Assembly: GCA_040754815.1 (NCBI GenBank)
Contig: JBFMBX010000003.1
Location: 310,001 to 374,000, forward strand
Length of the DNA: 64,000 nucleotides
Reading direction: 5' to 3'
Origin: Bellilinea sp040754815
GTDB taxonomy: Bacteria > Chloroflexota > Anaerolineae > Anaerolineales > Anaerolineaceae
The notes under the pieces were generated by a model. That model did not search any database. It had not been told where the DNA came from and saw only the letters and a program-made list of their open reading frames with translations. The translations under genes were made by a program, and so were the position numbers. Below, piece by piece: positions 17,260-26,022 of this stretch. How positions within the stretch are numbered: the stretch's first letter is position 1; each line of letters starts with the position of its first letter.

Positions 17260-20200
17260 ATGTTAAACTTCTTCAAGGGATTACGTTTCAGACTCATGCT
17301 GCTTATTTTATTAGCAGTATTACCCATGGTTTTTGCGGCAGGATTTTTTGCTTTTAACTGGGGTTTGAATAGTTACCGCAACCTGGAAAATCAAACCCAA
17401 TTATTGGTGAACAGTATTGCCGAGCGTCAAATTTGGAGCATTGAAAACGCACAAATTGTAATTTCTGAACTGAGTACGAGAGTTGACCGGTGGTTTCCTT
17501 TGCAATTATCCGAGTGCAAGCGCCTCTTGAACGAATATATCATTCGGGGTGGATTTGTCAGTTTAGCCATCCTCGATGAAAGTGGAAGGGCAATTTGTAC
17601 TGTACCGGATGTGGATTCAATCGGAGATGTGGGGGAAATTTCCGATTTGATCAATTTTTCTGGTCAGGAGAGTTTTACTATAGGCTCTCTCCAACAAGAT
17701 GCCATCTCCGAGCGGCTGGTCATTCCCATTGTTTTTTCAATGAATGGAAATGGAAAAAAAACGGCGGGATTGATTTATGCGGCTTTTCCGGTTGAGATCA
17801 TCCAGCAAACGATTATTCGATCTGGAACACCGCAAAACAGTGAAACGGTTTTAACCGACCGGAATGGGAATATCATTGCCAGTTTACCGGAATATTCCAA
17901 TCTTATTGGGTCTGAAGATCCCGTTCTTAAGGAAATAATTGAAAATGGTGGATTGAGTAATCAAGGAAAGTTTACTTCCGACGGAATTGATGGCATTTCT
18001 CGTTTGTTTTCTTATAGAGAGATTTCAGTTAATAGGGAAGCGTTTGCCATTGTTCGAAGTGGTTTGCCACTAGAAAGTGTAAACCGCGAGTTTCAGAAGT
18101 TATTCTATTCAATTGCTTTTTTGTATGGAGCGGTTTTTTTGTTCAGTATTTTGCTGGCATATCTGATTAGTGGAAGAGTTTTGGAACAAAGAAGCGAACC
18201 TCTTCTTGATGCCGCAAAGAAGATTGCCCGCGGTGATTTGGCGGTTCGCACAAGACCGAGAACGAAAGAAAGCGCTGATGGATTGCTTGAGCTTGAAAAA
18301 ACCTTCAATCAGATGGCAGAGGCGTTAGAAAAGCGCGAAAAATCTCACCGGCAAATAGAAGAGGCACTGAAAGAGTCGAATGAAAAATTGGCTGCCATCA
18401 TTCGTACATCACCCCTTGCGATAGTCGTGGAGAACATGGAGGGACGGGTCATCGAATGGAGTCCGGCGGCCTCATCCATCTTTGGGTGGACTGCATCCGA
18501 AACGATTGGTAAAAAATTGCCTATCATTTCTTCTGACCATGGAACTTATTTTGATTCAATCCGAAAGCGGATCCTTGAAGGTAAAACGATTCAAATCCAG
18601 GAAATCAAATGCCAGACCAAAGATCAACGTGAAATTCCGGTGGGCTTATCGGCTGCGCTTTTAAAAAGCACAACCGGCGAGGCAGCAGGTATTACCTATT
18701 TGTTTGCCGACTTGAGTGAGCAAAAGAAGGCACTTGAGGCAATCAACGAAACACAGCAGACCCTGGCGGTTTTGTTGAATAACTTGCCCGGTATGGCCTA
18801 CCGCTATTCACTTGCAGAAAAGCGGATTACTTTCATAAGTCCCGGTTGTATGGAACTGACCGGTTTTACACCCGATGAATTATTGGAGGACAATAAAATT
18901 CATTTTCAAAAAATAATCCACCCGGATGATTGGAATAATGTCAAAAAAATTCTTGAAGAAACTGCTACAAGTGGTAAATCTTATCGAATTATTTATCGAA
19001 TCCGAACTTCCAATCATCAAGTCCGCTGGGTTCTCGAACAAGGAGTTGGAATTGTTAATAATGGCGGATCGGTTTGTTCTATTGAAGGATATATTACCGA
19101 CATTAGCGAAGTGAAGAAAAGAGAACGAGAAATGGAGGTGATTGCTTCGATCAGTGCGGTAATGAGATCCGCCCGTGGAAAAACCGAAATCAGCAACATT
19201 GTTTTGGATCAGATTGCCAGACATTTAGATGCAGAAGGTGGCGCAATCGCTTTTCGCGAACCAACTGGGTTAAGTGTCGTAGAAATTGCTATAGGGATAC
19301 TTCGTCCGATTCAGGGCTATCGCTACAACCGCGGTGAAGGATTGATCGGAAGGGTGATTGAAAGTGGATTACCGGTTTTGGGAGATGGGATTAGTTTTGA
19401 CTCAAGTCTTTCGATTCCTGATATCGAAAATCGGGCAAATGCTGTTTTATGTGTTCCCCTGCTTGAGCGTGAACAGGCCATGGGGAGCATTCTTATCGTT
19501 CGGGAGAGTTCTTTCTCTCAAGACGACTTAAGACTGGTAACTTCAATTTCGGATATGGTGGCAACGGCGATACGCCGGATTACCTTATACGAACAAACGG
19601 AAAAGAGACTTCAACAACTGGTGGCTCTGCGCACCATAGAAACAGCAATTACATCCAGTCTTGATTTTCGATTTACTTTGAGCATTTTGCTTGATCAGGT
19701 TGTTTCTCAATTAAACGTGGATGCAGCGGACGTCTGGTTGTATGATGCAAAATCGCAACGATTGGTATTTGTGGCAGGGTGGGGTTTCCGCAGCCTGGAA
19801 ATTCGCACCAGTCCTGCGCCGGTCGGATGGGGATTGCCCGGTAAAGTTGCTCAGCAGCGATCTCCAATTTTTGTGCCAAGCTTTTCGGATTGGGAGGGAG
19901 AAAAGGAGCATGTCATCCCATTAGAAAGGGAGGGTTTGAATTCTTATTACGGCACTCCAATTATTGCCAAGGGTCAACTTCACGGCGTGTTGGAGGTTTT
20001 TCAGCGGCACACCCTGCGATTGGATGCGGAGAAAAGAGAATTCTTGAATTCACTCATCTCTGGTGCGGCAATAGCCATTGACAACGCCCGAATGGTTGAG
20101 GATTTACAAAAGACCAACCGGGAATTGGCGGCGGCATATGACCAGACCATTTTGGGGTGGTCAATGGCACTTGAAATGCGGGATGCAGAAACGGAGGGGC

Positions 20201-20694
20201 ATACCCGGCGCGTTGCGGAGGCTACCGTTAAATTGGCTCGCGAAATGGGTTTAAGCGAAGCAGAGCTGGTTAATATCTGGAGGGGCGCCGTTTTGCACGA
20301 TATCGGAAAAATGGCAGTTCCCGATACGATTTTATTGAAGAAAGGTGAGTTAACCACTGAAGATTGGAAGATTTTGCGAAAACATCCTTTATATGCGCAA
20401 TCCATGCTCTCAGGTATAGAGTTTTTACAGCCGGCTCTGGATATTCCAACATTTCATCACGAACACTGGGATGGAAACGGTTATCCACTGGGATTGAAGG
20501 GGGAGCAGATTCCCTTGCCGGCGAGAATATTTGCTGTGGTAGATGTATGGGATGCCTTGCGGTATGACCGCCATTATCGTGCTCGCTGGAAAGAAGAAGA
20601 TGTGATTGATTATATTTCCGGCTTGTCGGGAAAACAGTTTGACCCGAAGGTAGTTGAAGTCTTCTTGAAAATGTTGAAAGAAGGCAAGTTATAA
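17260..20694 (+). CDS. Membrane sensor: extracellular domain, HAMP, two PAS, two GAF and an HD-GYP phosphodiesterase
   Basis: 1144 residues. TM1 is about 10-32 and TM2 about 287-309, enclosing a Cache-like periplasmic sensor. HAMP follows at about 310-360 (AAKKIARGDLAVRTRP). PAS domains lie at about 376-490 and 501-620, GAF domains at about 626-775 and 786-945. The output is HD-GYP at about 960-1140: HTRRVAEATV, VLHDIGKMAVPD, HHEHWDGNGYP and DVWDAL. All metal-binding histidines and aspartates and the GYP signature are present, so cyclic-di-GMP hydrolysis is expected. The mscS gene follows by eleven bases, possibly cotranscribed. The signal sensed is unknown. Confidence 0.9.
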   Translation: MLNFFKGLRFRLMLLILLAVLPMVFAAGFFAFNWGLNSYRNLENQTQLLVNSIAERQIWSIENAQIVISELSTRVDRWFPLQLSECKRLLNEYIIRGGFVSLAILDESGRAICTVPDVDSIGDVGEISDLINFSGQESFTIGSLQQDAISERLVIPIVFSMNGNGKKTAGLIYAAFPVEIIQQTIIRSGTPQNSETVLTDRNGNIIASLPEYSNLIGSEDPVLKEIIENGGLSNQGKFTSDGIDGISRLFSYREISVNREAFAIVRSGLPLESVNREFQKLFYSIAFLYGAVFLFSILLAYLISGRVLEQRSEPLLDAAKKIARGDLAVRTRPRTKESADGLLELEKTFNQMAEALEKREKSHRQIEEALKESNEKLAAIIRTSPLAIVVENMEGRVIEWSPAASSIFGWTASETIGKKLPIISSDHGTYFDSIRKRILEGKTIQIQEIKCQTKDQREIPVGLSAALLKSTTGEAAGITYLFADLSEQKKALEAINETQQTLAVLLNNLPGMAYRYSLAEKRITFISPGCMELTGFTPDELLEDNKIHFQKIIHPDDWNNVKKILEETATSGKSYRIIYRIRTSNHQVRWVLEQGVGIVNNGGSVCSIEGYITDISEVKKREREMEVIASISAVMRSARGKTEISNIVLDQIARHLDAEGGAIAFREPTGLSVVEIAIGILRPIQGYRYNRGEGLIGRVIESGLPVLGDGISFDSSLSIPDIENRANAVLCVPLLEREQAMGSILIVRESSFSQDDLRLVTSISDMVATAIRRITLYEQTEKRLQQLVALRTIETAITSSLDFRFTLSILLDQVVSQLNVDAADVWLYDAKSQRLVFVAGWGFRSLEIRTSPAPVGWGLPGKVAQQRSPIFVPSFSDWEGEKEHVIPLEREGLNSYYGTPIIAKGQLHGVLEVFQRHTLRLDAEKREFLNSLISGAAIAIDNARMVEDLQKTNRELAAAYDQTILGWSMALEMRDAETEGHTRRVAEATVKLAREMGLSEAELVNIWRGAVLHDIGKMAVPDTILLKKGELTTEDWKILRKHPLYAQSMLSGIEFLQPALDIPTFHHEHWDGNGYPLGLKGEQIPLPARIFAVVDVWDALRYDRHYRARWKEEDVIDYISGLSGKQFDPKVVEVFLKMLKEGKL

Positions 20695-20705
20695 TTTATT
20701 CCATC

Positions 20706-21746
20706 ATGGGATTAGAGAATTTGTTTTGGATGTTTGGCTCGAACGATTGGGTAAGAGCATTAATTACCTTTTTCATTTCATTTTTTATCTTTGAATTGAT
20801 TAAGGGATTCGTGGTTGGTGTACTCAAAAAGTATATAAGCAAAGGCTTAAATTTTAATCTGTTTCACACCGTCACTAAGAATATAAAAAACTGGTTTTTA
20901 TTGTGGTTGAGCATTTTTATCGGCAGTCAGTTTTTAGAGTTGAATGAAGATTTACTGGTAGTTCGAAAGGTAATTACTTCAACGGTAGTGTTACTACAAG
21001 GGGGTTTTTTGCTAATGGCTTTAGTAGATTTCTGGATAGAACGAAAAATATCCACCGAAATTTCGGATGGGGGAGAAAAAACAACTTTGAGTTTGGTAAA
21101 CATACTGCTAAAAATAGCCGTATGGGTTTTCGTGATATTAATTATTTTAGATAATATACCGGGGGTTGAAATCACGACGTTAATAGCCGGGCTGGGGATT
21201 GGCGGCATTGCCATTGGGCTGGCTGTTCAAAATATTCTCTCGGATTTGTTTAGTTCCCTCTCTATCGCTTTGGATAAGCCGTTCGTGATTGGTGATACGA
21301 TTAAGATTGGCGACTTTACGGGTACCGTTGAACAAATAGGCCTGAAAAGCACGCGTTTACGCAGCCTGAGCGGCGAGCAGCTGATTTTTTCCAATTCAGA
21401 TTTGCTTGCCAGCAGAATTCAAAACTTCAAAAGAATGGACCGGCGAAGAGTCGTTTTCACAATCAGGGTTGCCTATGAAACACCGCTGGAATTACTTGAA
21501 AAAATTCCCACAATCCTGGAAGAGATCTTAACCACAAAACAAAATATAACTTTTGAAGGGGCACATTTTAAGGAATTTGGTACATTCTCCCTGAATTTTG
21601 AGGTTGTCTATTTTATTGAAACGAGTGACTATCGAGCCTATATGGACATACAACAAGAGATTAATCTGGAAATTTTCAAAAAATTTAATGAATCGGGTAT
21701 TGTACTTGCCTATTCTACGCAGGCTAATATTCCGCAAAGCCGGTAA
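20706..21746 (+). CDS. MscS-family mechanosensitive ion channel
   Basis: 346 residues with four membrane segments. The pore-lining fourth segment carries the Gly/Ala-rich pattern ITTLIAGLGIGGIAIGLAVQ, followed by the family signature LDKPFVIGDTIKIGDFTGTVEQIGLKSTRLRS and the beta domain with IFSNSDLLASRIQNF. Members open on membrane tension and release solutes in hypo-osmotic shock. The gene starts eleven bases after the HD-GYP gene and no ribosome binding site is obvious. It is convergent with the next minus-strand gene at only four bases. Confidence 0.93.
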   Translation: MGLENLFWMFGSNDWVRALITFFISFFIFELIKGFVVGVLKKYISKGLNFNLFHTVTKNIKNWFLLWLSIFIGSQFLELNEDLLVVRKVITSTVVLLQGGFLLMALVDFWIERKISTEISDGGEKTTLSLVNILLKIAVWVFVILIILDNIPGVEITTLIAGLGIGGIAIGLAVQNILSDLFSSLSIALDKPFVIGDTIKIGDFTGTVEQIGLKSTRLRSLSGEQLIFSNSDLLASRIQNFKRMDRRRVVFTIRVAYETPLELLEKIPTILEEILTTKQNITFEGAHFKEFGTFSLNFEVVYFIETSDYRAYMDIQQEINLEIFKKFNESGIVLAYSTQANIPQSR

Positions 21747-21750
21747 AACC

Positions 21751-22236
21751 TTATCCTTGTTTTATTTGTTCAATAATTGTTTTATAAAACTCGTTCTGGC
21801 GGGGTGGTGGCCCATCTCCAATCACCTCTCGGTTTCTTCTTCTCGTCCACTCAACCAGACGCGTACCATGGGGTGTCTCCAATTGATCGGCTTTTTCAAG
21901 GTTTATGACTTTTGTGGTGTCGGCAACGAATAATAGGCGCCGGTCGGGGCGATAGATTAAGGCAGAAAAATAAGATTCACCCAGCCGAATCGGCTCTGGT
22001 AGTAATATCATCGTAATTAAGATGCGAGGGGCAGGTTCACGAAAATAATAATTCAGACCAAACGAGTCGCGCTGAAGGTCTTCAGGACATTTTTGACCGG
22101 CAAGTTTCCAGTAAAAAGTCAGGAATTTATTTCCATCGCGGTGGAGAAATTGTAAGAATTGCTCGGGTGAGGAATGGAAGAGAGAAGGGAGGACTTCATC
22201 GGCAAATAATTGAGACTGGCTTTTGTTTACGGTCAT
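21751..22236 (-). CDS. Protein of unknown function
   Basis: About 161 residues that I cannot assign to a family. There is no signal peptide or membrane segment. The middle (PAPRILITMILLPEPIRLGESYFSALIYRP, then LLFVADTTKVINL) looks like an alternating beta-strand core, and the C-terminus is helical and basic (TRRRNREVIGDGPPP). ATG 22236 was preferred over a GTG six bases earlier; neither has a ribosome binding site. It lies between the mscS gene and the amine oxidase gene on the same strand as the latter. Coding is supported by length, composition and tight spacing. Confidence 0.55.
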   Translation of the reverse strand: MTVNKSQSQLFADEVLPSLFHSSPEQFLQFLHRDGNKFLTFYWKLAGQKCPEDLQRDSFGLNYYFREPAPRILITMILLPEPIRLGESYFSALIYRPDRRLLFVADTTKVINLEKADQLETPHGTRLVEWTRRRNREVIGDGPPPRQNEFYKTIIEQIKQG

Positions 22237-22309
22237 TTCCACAAGTTATTGGGGTTATAAAAACGAATCAAATGATTAACGAGTCAGGATTGTTTACAAC
22301 GATCAGTGA

Positions 22310-23734
22310 TTATTTTAATTCGGTCAAGACGGCCTTTGAAATTTCGGATGCGGAGCGCAAGCCGGATTCAACAGCACCTTCAATCCACGCGTGAAACAAT
22401 GAGGTGTGTTCTCCGGCAAAATACAGGCGTCCTTCCGGTTTGCGAATATGATTATAGAGTAAAGTTTGTTGACCGGGGTCGAAGAGCGCAAAAGCACCGC
22501 CGGCAAATTCATCATCGTGCCACATATATGAAGAGCCGACCTCAAATTCCTTTTCTGCCTCTGGGTGAATAATGCTGAGATTTTCCAGCGATTGCCGAAG
22601 GCGTTCTTCTTCGGGGAGGGAACCCCATCGTTGAGCATCTTCACCCCATGTATAAGAAGCGAGTAAAACACCACGGGTATGGCCGGGGGTTGGTGTGGGA
22701 TAATACACATTGCGTATAGCCAAATCGGTAATTGTCCTTCCGCCAAAAATTCCTTCCGCTTCCCAAAACCGCTTGCGGAATTGTAAGAAAATTTTGGCAG
22801 AGGCATCGTAATGCAGTTGACGGATGGCTTTTTGTTTCCCGGGCGTAAGAGGGGGGTGGAATTCAATATGGCGTAAAACTGGAAAAGGAATCGTGATAAT
22901 CCCATACTCACCGCTGAAGCTATGTCTTCCTGAAAAGGAACGAGTATGGAAAGTAACTGAGGATGCATCCTGCTGGATAGCGATAATTCTTTGCCCATAC
23001 CAGATATCGTTACGCAGCTCCTGGAGAAATGCAGCCGGGAGCTGATTCATTCCCCCCTGAATCGTTACCATATCTGAATAATACTGGCCAACTTCTTCAC
23101 GTAGTAATTCCAGAAATGAGGAATTCATGATGGCTTCTTGATTGAAAATCAATCCAAATCGCTCAATTGCACCTTCAGACCATCCTTTGATTTCTAAAAA
23201 TTCCCGTACCGAATATTGATCATAATCACGTACAATTGCATTCCAGCCTTCAACACCTTCGATCTCAATCTTCTTATTGAAGGGTTGTATTACTTCGAGC
23301 CATAATTTTTCGGCGCTCTTTCCTTTTTCTAAGGAATTCAATGGATAACCAAAGAATTCTTCATTCCGTTCGCCATCTTTCATTCTGAGCTTTTTACCGT
23401 TGATATAGATATAGGCGTTTGGATTGTAGTTTGTGAAAGAAGCCGTTTTGAGACCAAATTTTTCGATATAGGCTAAGGTTAATAAATGTTTCTTCGGGAT
23501 GCGCATTGCCCCCGCTTCGGAAAATAATCCATCTGAAAAAGGATGACTTAGGGTGAAGATTCTCCCTCCAACCCTGTTACGCGCTTCTAGAATCAATACT
23601 TCGTATCCGGCTTTCTTCAATTCGTATCCGGCAACCAGACCCGCTAGCCCAGCCCCGGCGATAATGATCTTTCGGGATTTGGAGGTTTTTGGCAAGCCAT
23701 CTTTGATTGATTGGAGAAATTGAGTTTGGTCCAT
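22310..23734 (-). CDS. FAD-dependent amine oxidase (flavin monoamine oxidase family)
   Basis: 474 residues. The N-terminus has the dinucleotide-binding motif IIIAGAGLAGLVAGYELKKAGYEVLILEAR followed by NRVGGRI, the GG-doublet of the family. The C-terminus has RLYFAGEHTSLFHAWIEGAVESGLRSASEI, the FAD-binding end of L-amino acid and monoamine oxidases. The AGAMRIP pattern near 77 recalls L-amino acid oxidases. It would oxidise an amine or amino acid to an imine with release of peroxide. No signal peptide is visible. It is divergent from the slyD-like gene across about 97 bases. Confidence 0.88.
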   Translation of the reverse strand: MDQTQFLQSIKDGLPKTSKSRKIIIAGAGLAGLVAGYELKKAGYEVLILEARNRVGGRIFTLSHPFSDGLFSEAGAMRIPKKHLLTLAYIEKFGLKTASFTNYNPNAYIYINGKKLRMKDGERNEEFFGYPLNSLEKGKSAEKLWLEVIQPFNKKIEIEGVEGWNAIVRDYDQYSVREFLEIKGWSEGAIERFGLIFNQEAIMNSSFLELLREEVGQYYSDMVTIQGGMNQLPAAFLQELRNDIWYGQRIIAIQQDASSVTFHTRSFSGRHSFSGEYGIITIPFPVLRHIEFHPPLTPGKQKAIRQLHYDASAKIFLQFRKRFWEAEGIFGGRTITDLAIRNVYYPTPTPGHTRGVLLASYTWGEDAQRWGSLPEEERLRQSLENLSIIHPEAEKEFEVGSSYMWHDDEFAGGAFALFDPGQQTLLYNHIRKPEGRLYFAGEHTSLFHAWIEGAVESGLRSASEISKAVLTELK

Positions 23735-23831
23735 TTTGGGTTTGGAATCCTGATTCTGTAAAATAATCTTAAGTTATAATCAGATTGCTTTTATCTTTAT
23801 AACATTTCTTACACCGAGAAGGAAGATATTT

Positions 23832-24347
23832 ATGGAAAATGAAGCTGTGCAAGACGGGGTGGTTGTAGCACTGGAATATACCTTGTGGGTGGATGGGGAA
23901 GTTGTGGATGCTTCCCGGGAAGAACCATTGGAATATCTCCATGGGTTCAACAACATCATTCCCGGTTTGGAAAAGGAACTTTATGGTTTGCATGCCGGCG
24001 ATGAAAAAGAGATAATCGTTCATGCTGAGCAGGCATACGGGCTATATCATCCTGAAGGAGTTTTTGAGTTGCCAAAATCTCAATTTCCACCTTCGTTTCC
24101 ATTTGAAATTGGTTACCCCTTTCGCGTGCGTACCGATAAAGGTCAAATCCTGAATGCTCGCATTGTGGGAATCAAGGAAGAGATGGTGGAAATTGATACC
24201 AATCACCCCCTTGCAGGAAAAGATTTGCGATTTTTTGTGCGAATTGCGGGAATAAGACAGGCAACCGCTGAAGAACTGGTTGCTGGCAGGGTTGGAGGTG
24301 CTTGCGCTACCTGTGGTTCAACAAGTGGATGCGAAAGTTGTGGTTAA
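23832..24347 (+). CDS. slyD: SlyD-like FKBP-type peptidyl-prolyl isomerase
   Basis: 171 residues. FKBP core segments (VVALEYTLWVDGEVVDAS, then EYLHGFNNIIPGLEKELYGLHAGDEKEIIV) flank an inserted IF chaperone flap at about 75-130, the hallmark of SlyD. NHPLAGKDL is the typical second FKBP strand. The C-terminal tail has four cysteines in CATCGSTSGCESC, suggesting metal binding like the His/Cys tail of E. coli SlyD, though without histidines. It catalyses prolyl isomerisation and chaperones folding, sometimes in nickel enzyme maturation. GAAGGAAG precedes the ATG. A strong hairpin terminator follows. Confidence 0.9.
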   Translation: MENEAVQDGVVVALEYTLWVDGEVVDASREEPLEYLHGFNNIIPGLEKELYGLHAGDEKEIIVHAEQAYGLYHPEGVFELPKSQFPPSFPFEIGYPFRVRTDKGQILNARIVGIKEEMVEIDTNHPLAGKDLRFFVRIAGIRQATAEELVAGRVGGACATCGSTSGCESCG

Positions 24348-24353
24348 GATTGT

Positions 24354-24390
24354 AAAACCGGCAGCGCTCATTCTGCCGGTTTTCATTTGA
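24354..24390 (+). terminator. Rho-independent terminator after slyD
   Basis: AAAACCGGCAG (24354-24364) pairs perfectly with CTGCCGGTTTT (24373-24383) around an 8-base loop. The T-run is inside the stem end, giving a symmetric, potentially bidirectional terminator. Confidence 0.85.
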
Positions 24391-24409
24391 GTTTGATGAG
24401 AAGTTCAAA

Positions 24410-26014
24410 ATGGATGATAATAGTCAAACTCTGGTAGAAGTCAATGATCTTTCCAAAACATTTGGGAATGTTGCAGCCCTCTATAATGTAAAGTTTTCTA
24501 TCAGTAAGGGACAAATTTGGGGGATAGTTGGCCAGAGGGGGGCTGGTAAATCAACACTTTTTCAAATTCTGGCGGGATTAACTCAACCGACCACTGGCGA
24601 AATCCGTTGGGAAGGGAACCGAATTGCCATTCAAAATCCAGCTCATGCTCACGAATTGGGTATTGAGTTTGTACCTCAATCTCCGATTCTGGTGGAGAAT
24701 TTCAACATTTTGAATAATGTGTTCCTGGGGAGAGAGATAGCCCATTTTCCTCCGTTAAAGGTTTGGCCTAAAGAAGGGCAAATGCTTCATGCTGTACGCG
24801 AGTTTCTTGAAGAATTCGATTTATCAGGGGATATGGCATTTCAAATGCCGCGAGAACTATCCAATGAACAACGGCAGATAGTTGCACTCGCACGAGTCTT
24901 CATTAACCCTGCAAAAATTTTATTACTGGATGATCCTCTTGCCTCTCTCTCGTTTGAAAGACAGCAGAAACTATTAAGCAAAATCAAAAATGTATCGCTT
25001 CAAAATGTGTCTGTTCTTTTGAGCAGCGATGATTTAAATCATATTTTTGCAGTAACCGATCATATTCTTGTGCTTTATCAGGGCACACAAGTGGCTGTAA
25101 AGAAAACCGCAGAAACCACACCGCGAGAAATTGTCGAATTGATTGTTGGTTCAAACCGTCGTGAAAGAGTGACCCCCGTAATTTGGGCGTTTGAAAATTA
25201 TTATGAAGCGCAGAAAAAAGCCGAAGAATTAAAAAGAACTCAGACATACCTTGAAAAAAGTTTAAAAGAACAAGACAATTTGAACCGGCAATTGATTGAA
25301 CGGTTGGGTAATCAACTAAAAGCACTGGACCGTTTGAATTTAGCTTTACAAGAGGCGAATCGCCGTTTGATGACCGAGAGGGAGGCGGAGCGAAAAGCGC
25401 TGGCTCGTGACTTGCACGATCAGGTTATTCAAGATCTTTTGAGTTTTAACTATCAACTGGAAGCGGTTGAAAGCGAACATCAAGATGAAAATCTGTGCCG
25501 TGATTTGAGTAAAATTCGGGAAGGCATCCGGCAGGTGATTGGAAGTTTACGCCAGTTGTGCAGCGACCTGCGACCTCCTACAATTGATAGCCATGGGTTG
25601 CCTTCGGCAATTCGTTCCTTTGCTCATCAATGGTCTGAAAAAACCGGCATTGAGGTGGATTTGGATATTGATGATGGATTGGGAAGATTGCCAGAAACGA
25701 TTGAACTTTCTGTGTTTAGAATTATCCAGGAAGGATTGAGCAATGTAAGAAAGCATGCTCAGGCAACAAAAGTAAAAATTACTTTATTTAGAACCGCAAC
25801 TGCCAGTCTGGTTGTGCAAATCAAGGATAACGGCAAGGGCAGCCAGCAACCAATAAATCTGGAAAAATTATCCGAAGAAAAGCATTTTGGGTTGATCGGA
25901 ATTAGCGAACGAGTTTCGTTATTGGGCGGGCAGATGAAGGTCAATGCCCAAAGCAAGAGTGGTTTGGAATTGTATATCGAGATACCCAGCCCGTATCCAA
26001 TGTATACCTCTTAA
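24410..26014 (+). CDS. Fusion of a degenerate sugar-ABC ATPase domain with a NarL-type histidine kinase
   Basis: 534 residues. Residues 8-250 are an ABC ATPase resembling the first half of ribose/xylose importers: Walker A GQRGAGKST (41-49) and Q-loop FVPQ (Gln90). However, the signature is LSNEQ (150-154), Walker B is LLLDDP with Asp175 in place of the catalytic Glu, and the H-loop His is Asp207. Residues 260-325 are coiled coil. The kinase has HisKA_3 with RDLHDQ (His336), an N-box EGLSNVRKHA and G-box DNGKG and HFGLIGISER. There is no membrane segment. It probably binds ATP and nutrient-transporter parts while signalling to the convergent response regulator eight bases away. Fusion of these two domains is unusual. 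Confidence 0.9.
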   Translation: MDDNSQTLVEVNDLSKTFGNVAALYNVKFSISKGQIWGIVGQRGAGKSTLFQILAGLTQPTTGEIRWEGNRIAIQNPAHAHELGIEFVPQSPILVENFNILNNVFLGREIAHFPPLKVWPKEGQMLHAVREFLEEFDLSGDMAFQMPRELSNEQRQIVALARVFINPAKILLLDDPLASLSFERQQKLLSKIKNVSLQNVSVLLSSDDLNHIFAVTDHILVLYQGTQVAVKKTAETTPREIVELIVGSNRRERVTPVIWAFENYYEAQKKAEELKRTQTYLEKSLKEQDNLNRQLIERLGNQLKALDRLNLALQEANRRLMTEREAERKALARDLHDQVIQDLLSFNYQLEAVESEHQDENLCRDLSKIREGIRQVIGSLRQLCSDLRPPTIDSHGLPSAIRSFAHQWSEKTGIEVDLDIDDGLGRLPETIELSVFRIIQEGLSNVRKHAQATKVKITLFRTATASLVVQIKDNGKGSQQPINLEKLSEEKHFGLIGISERVSLLGGQMKVNAQSKSGLELYIEIPSPYPMYTS

Positions 26015-26022
26015 AATAAAAT

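Noticed and set aside
22324..22998. A 224-codon open frame on the minus strand within the amine oxidase gene
   Set aside because: It is a different frame of the same strand; the amine oxidase frame carries the FAD motifs and spans the whole region.
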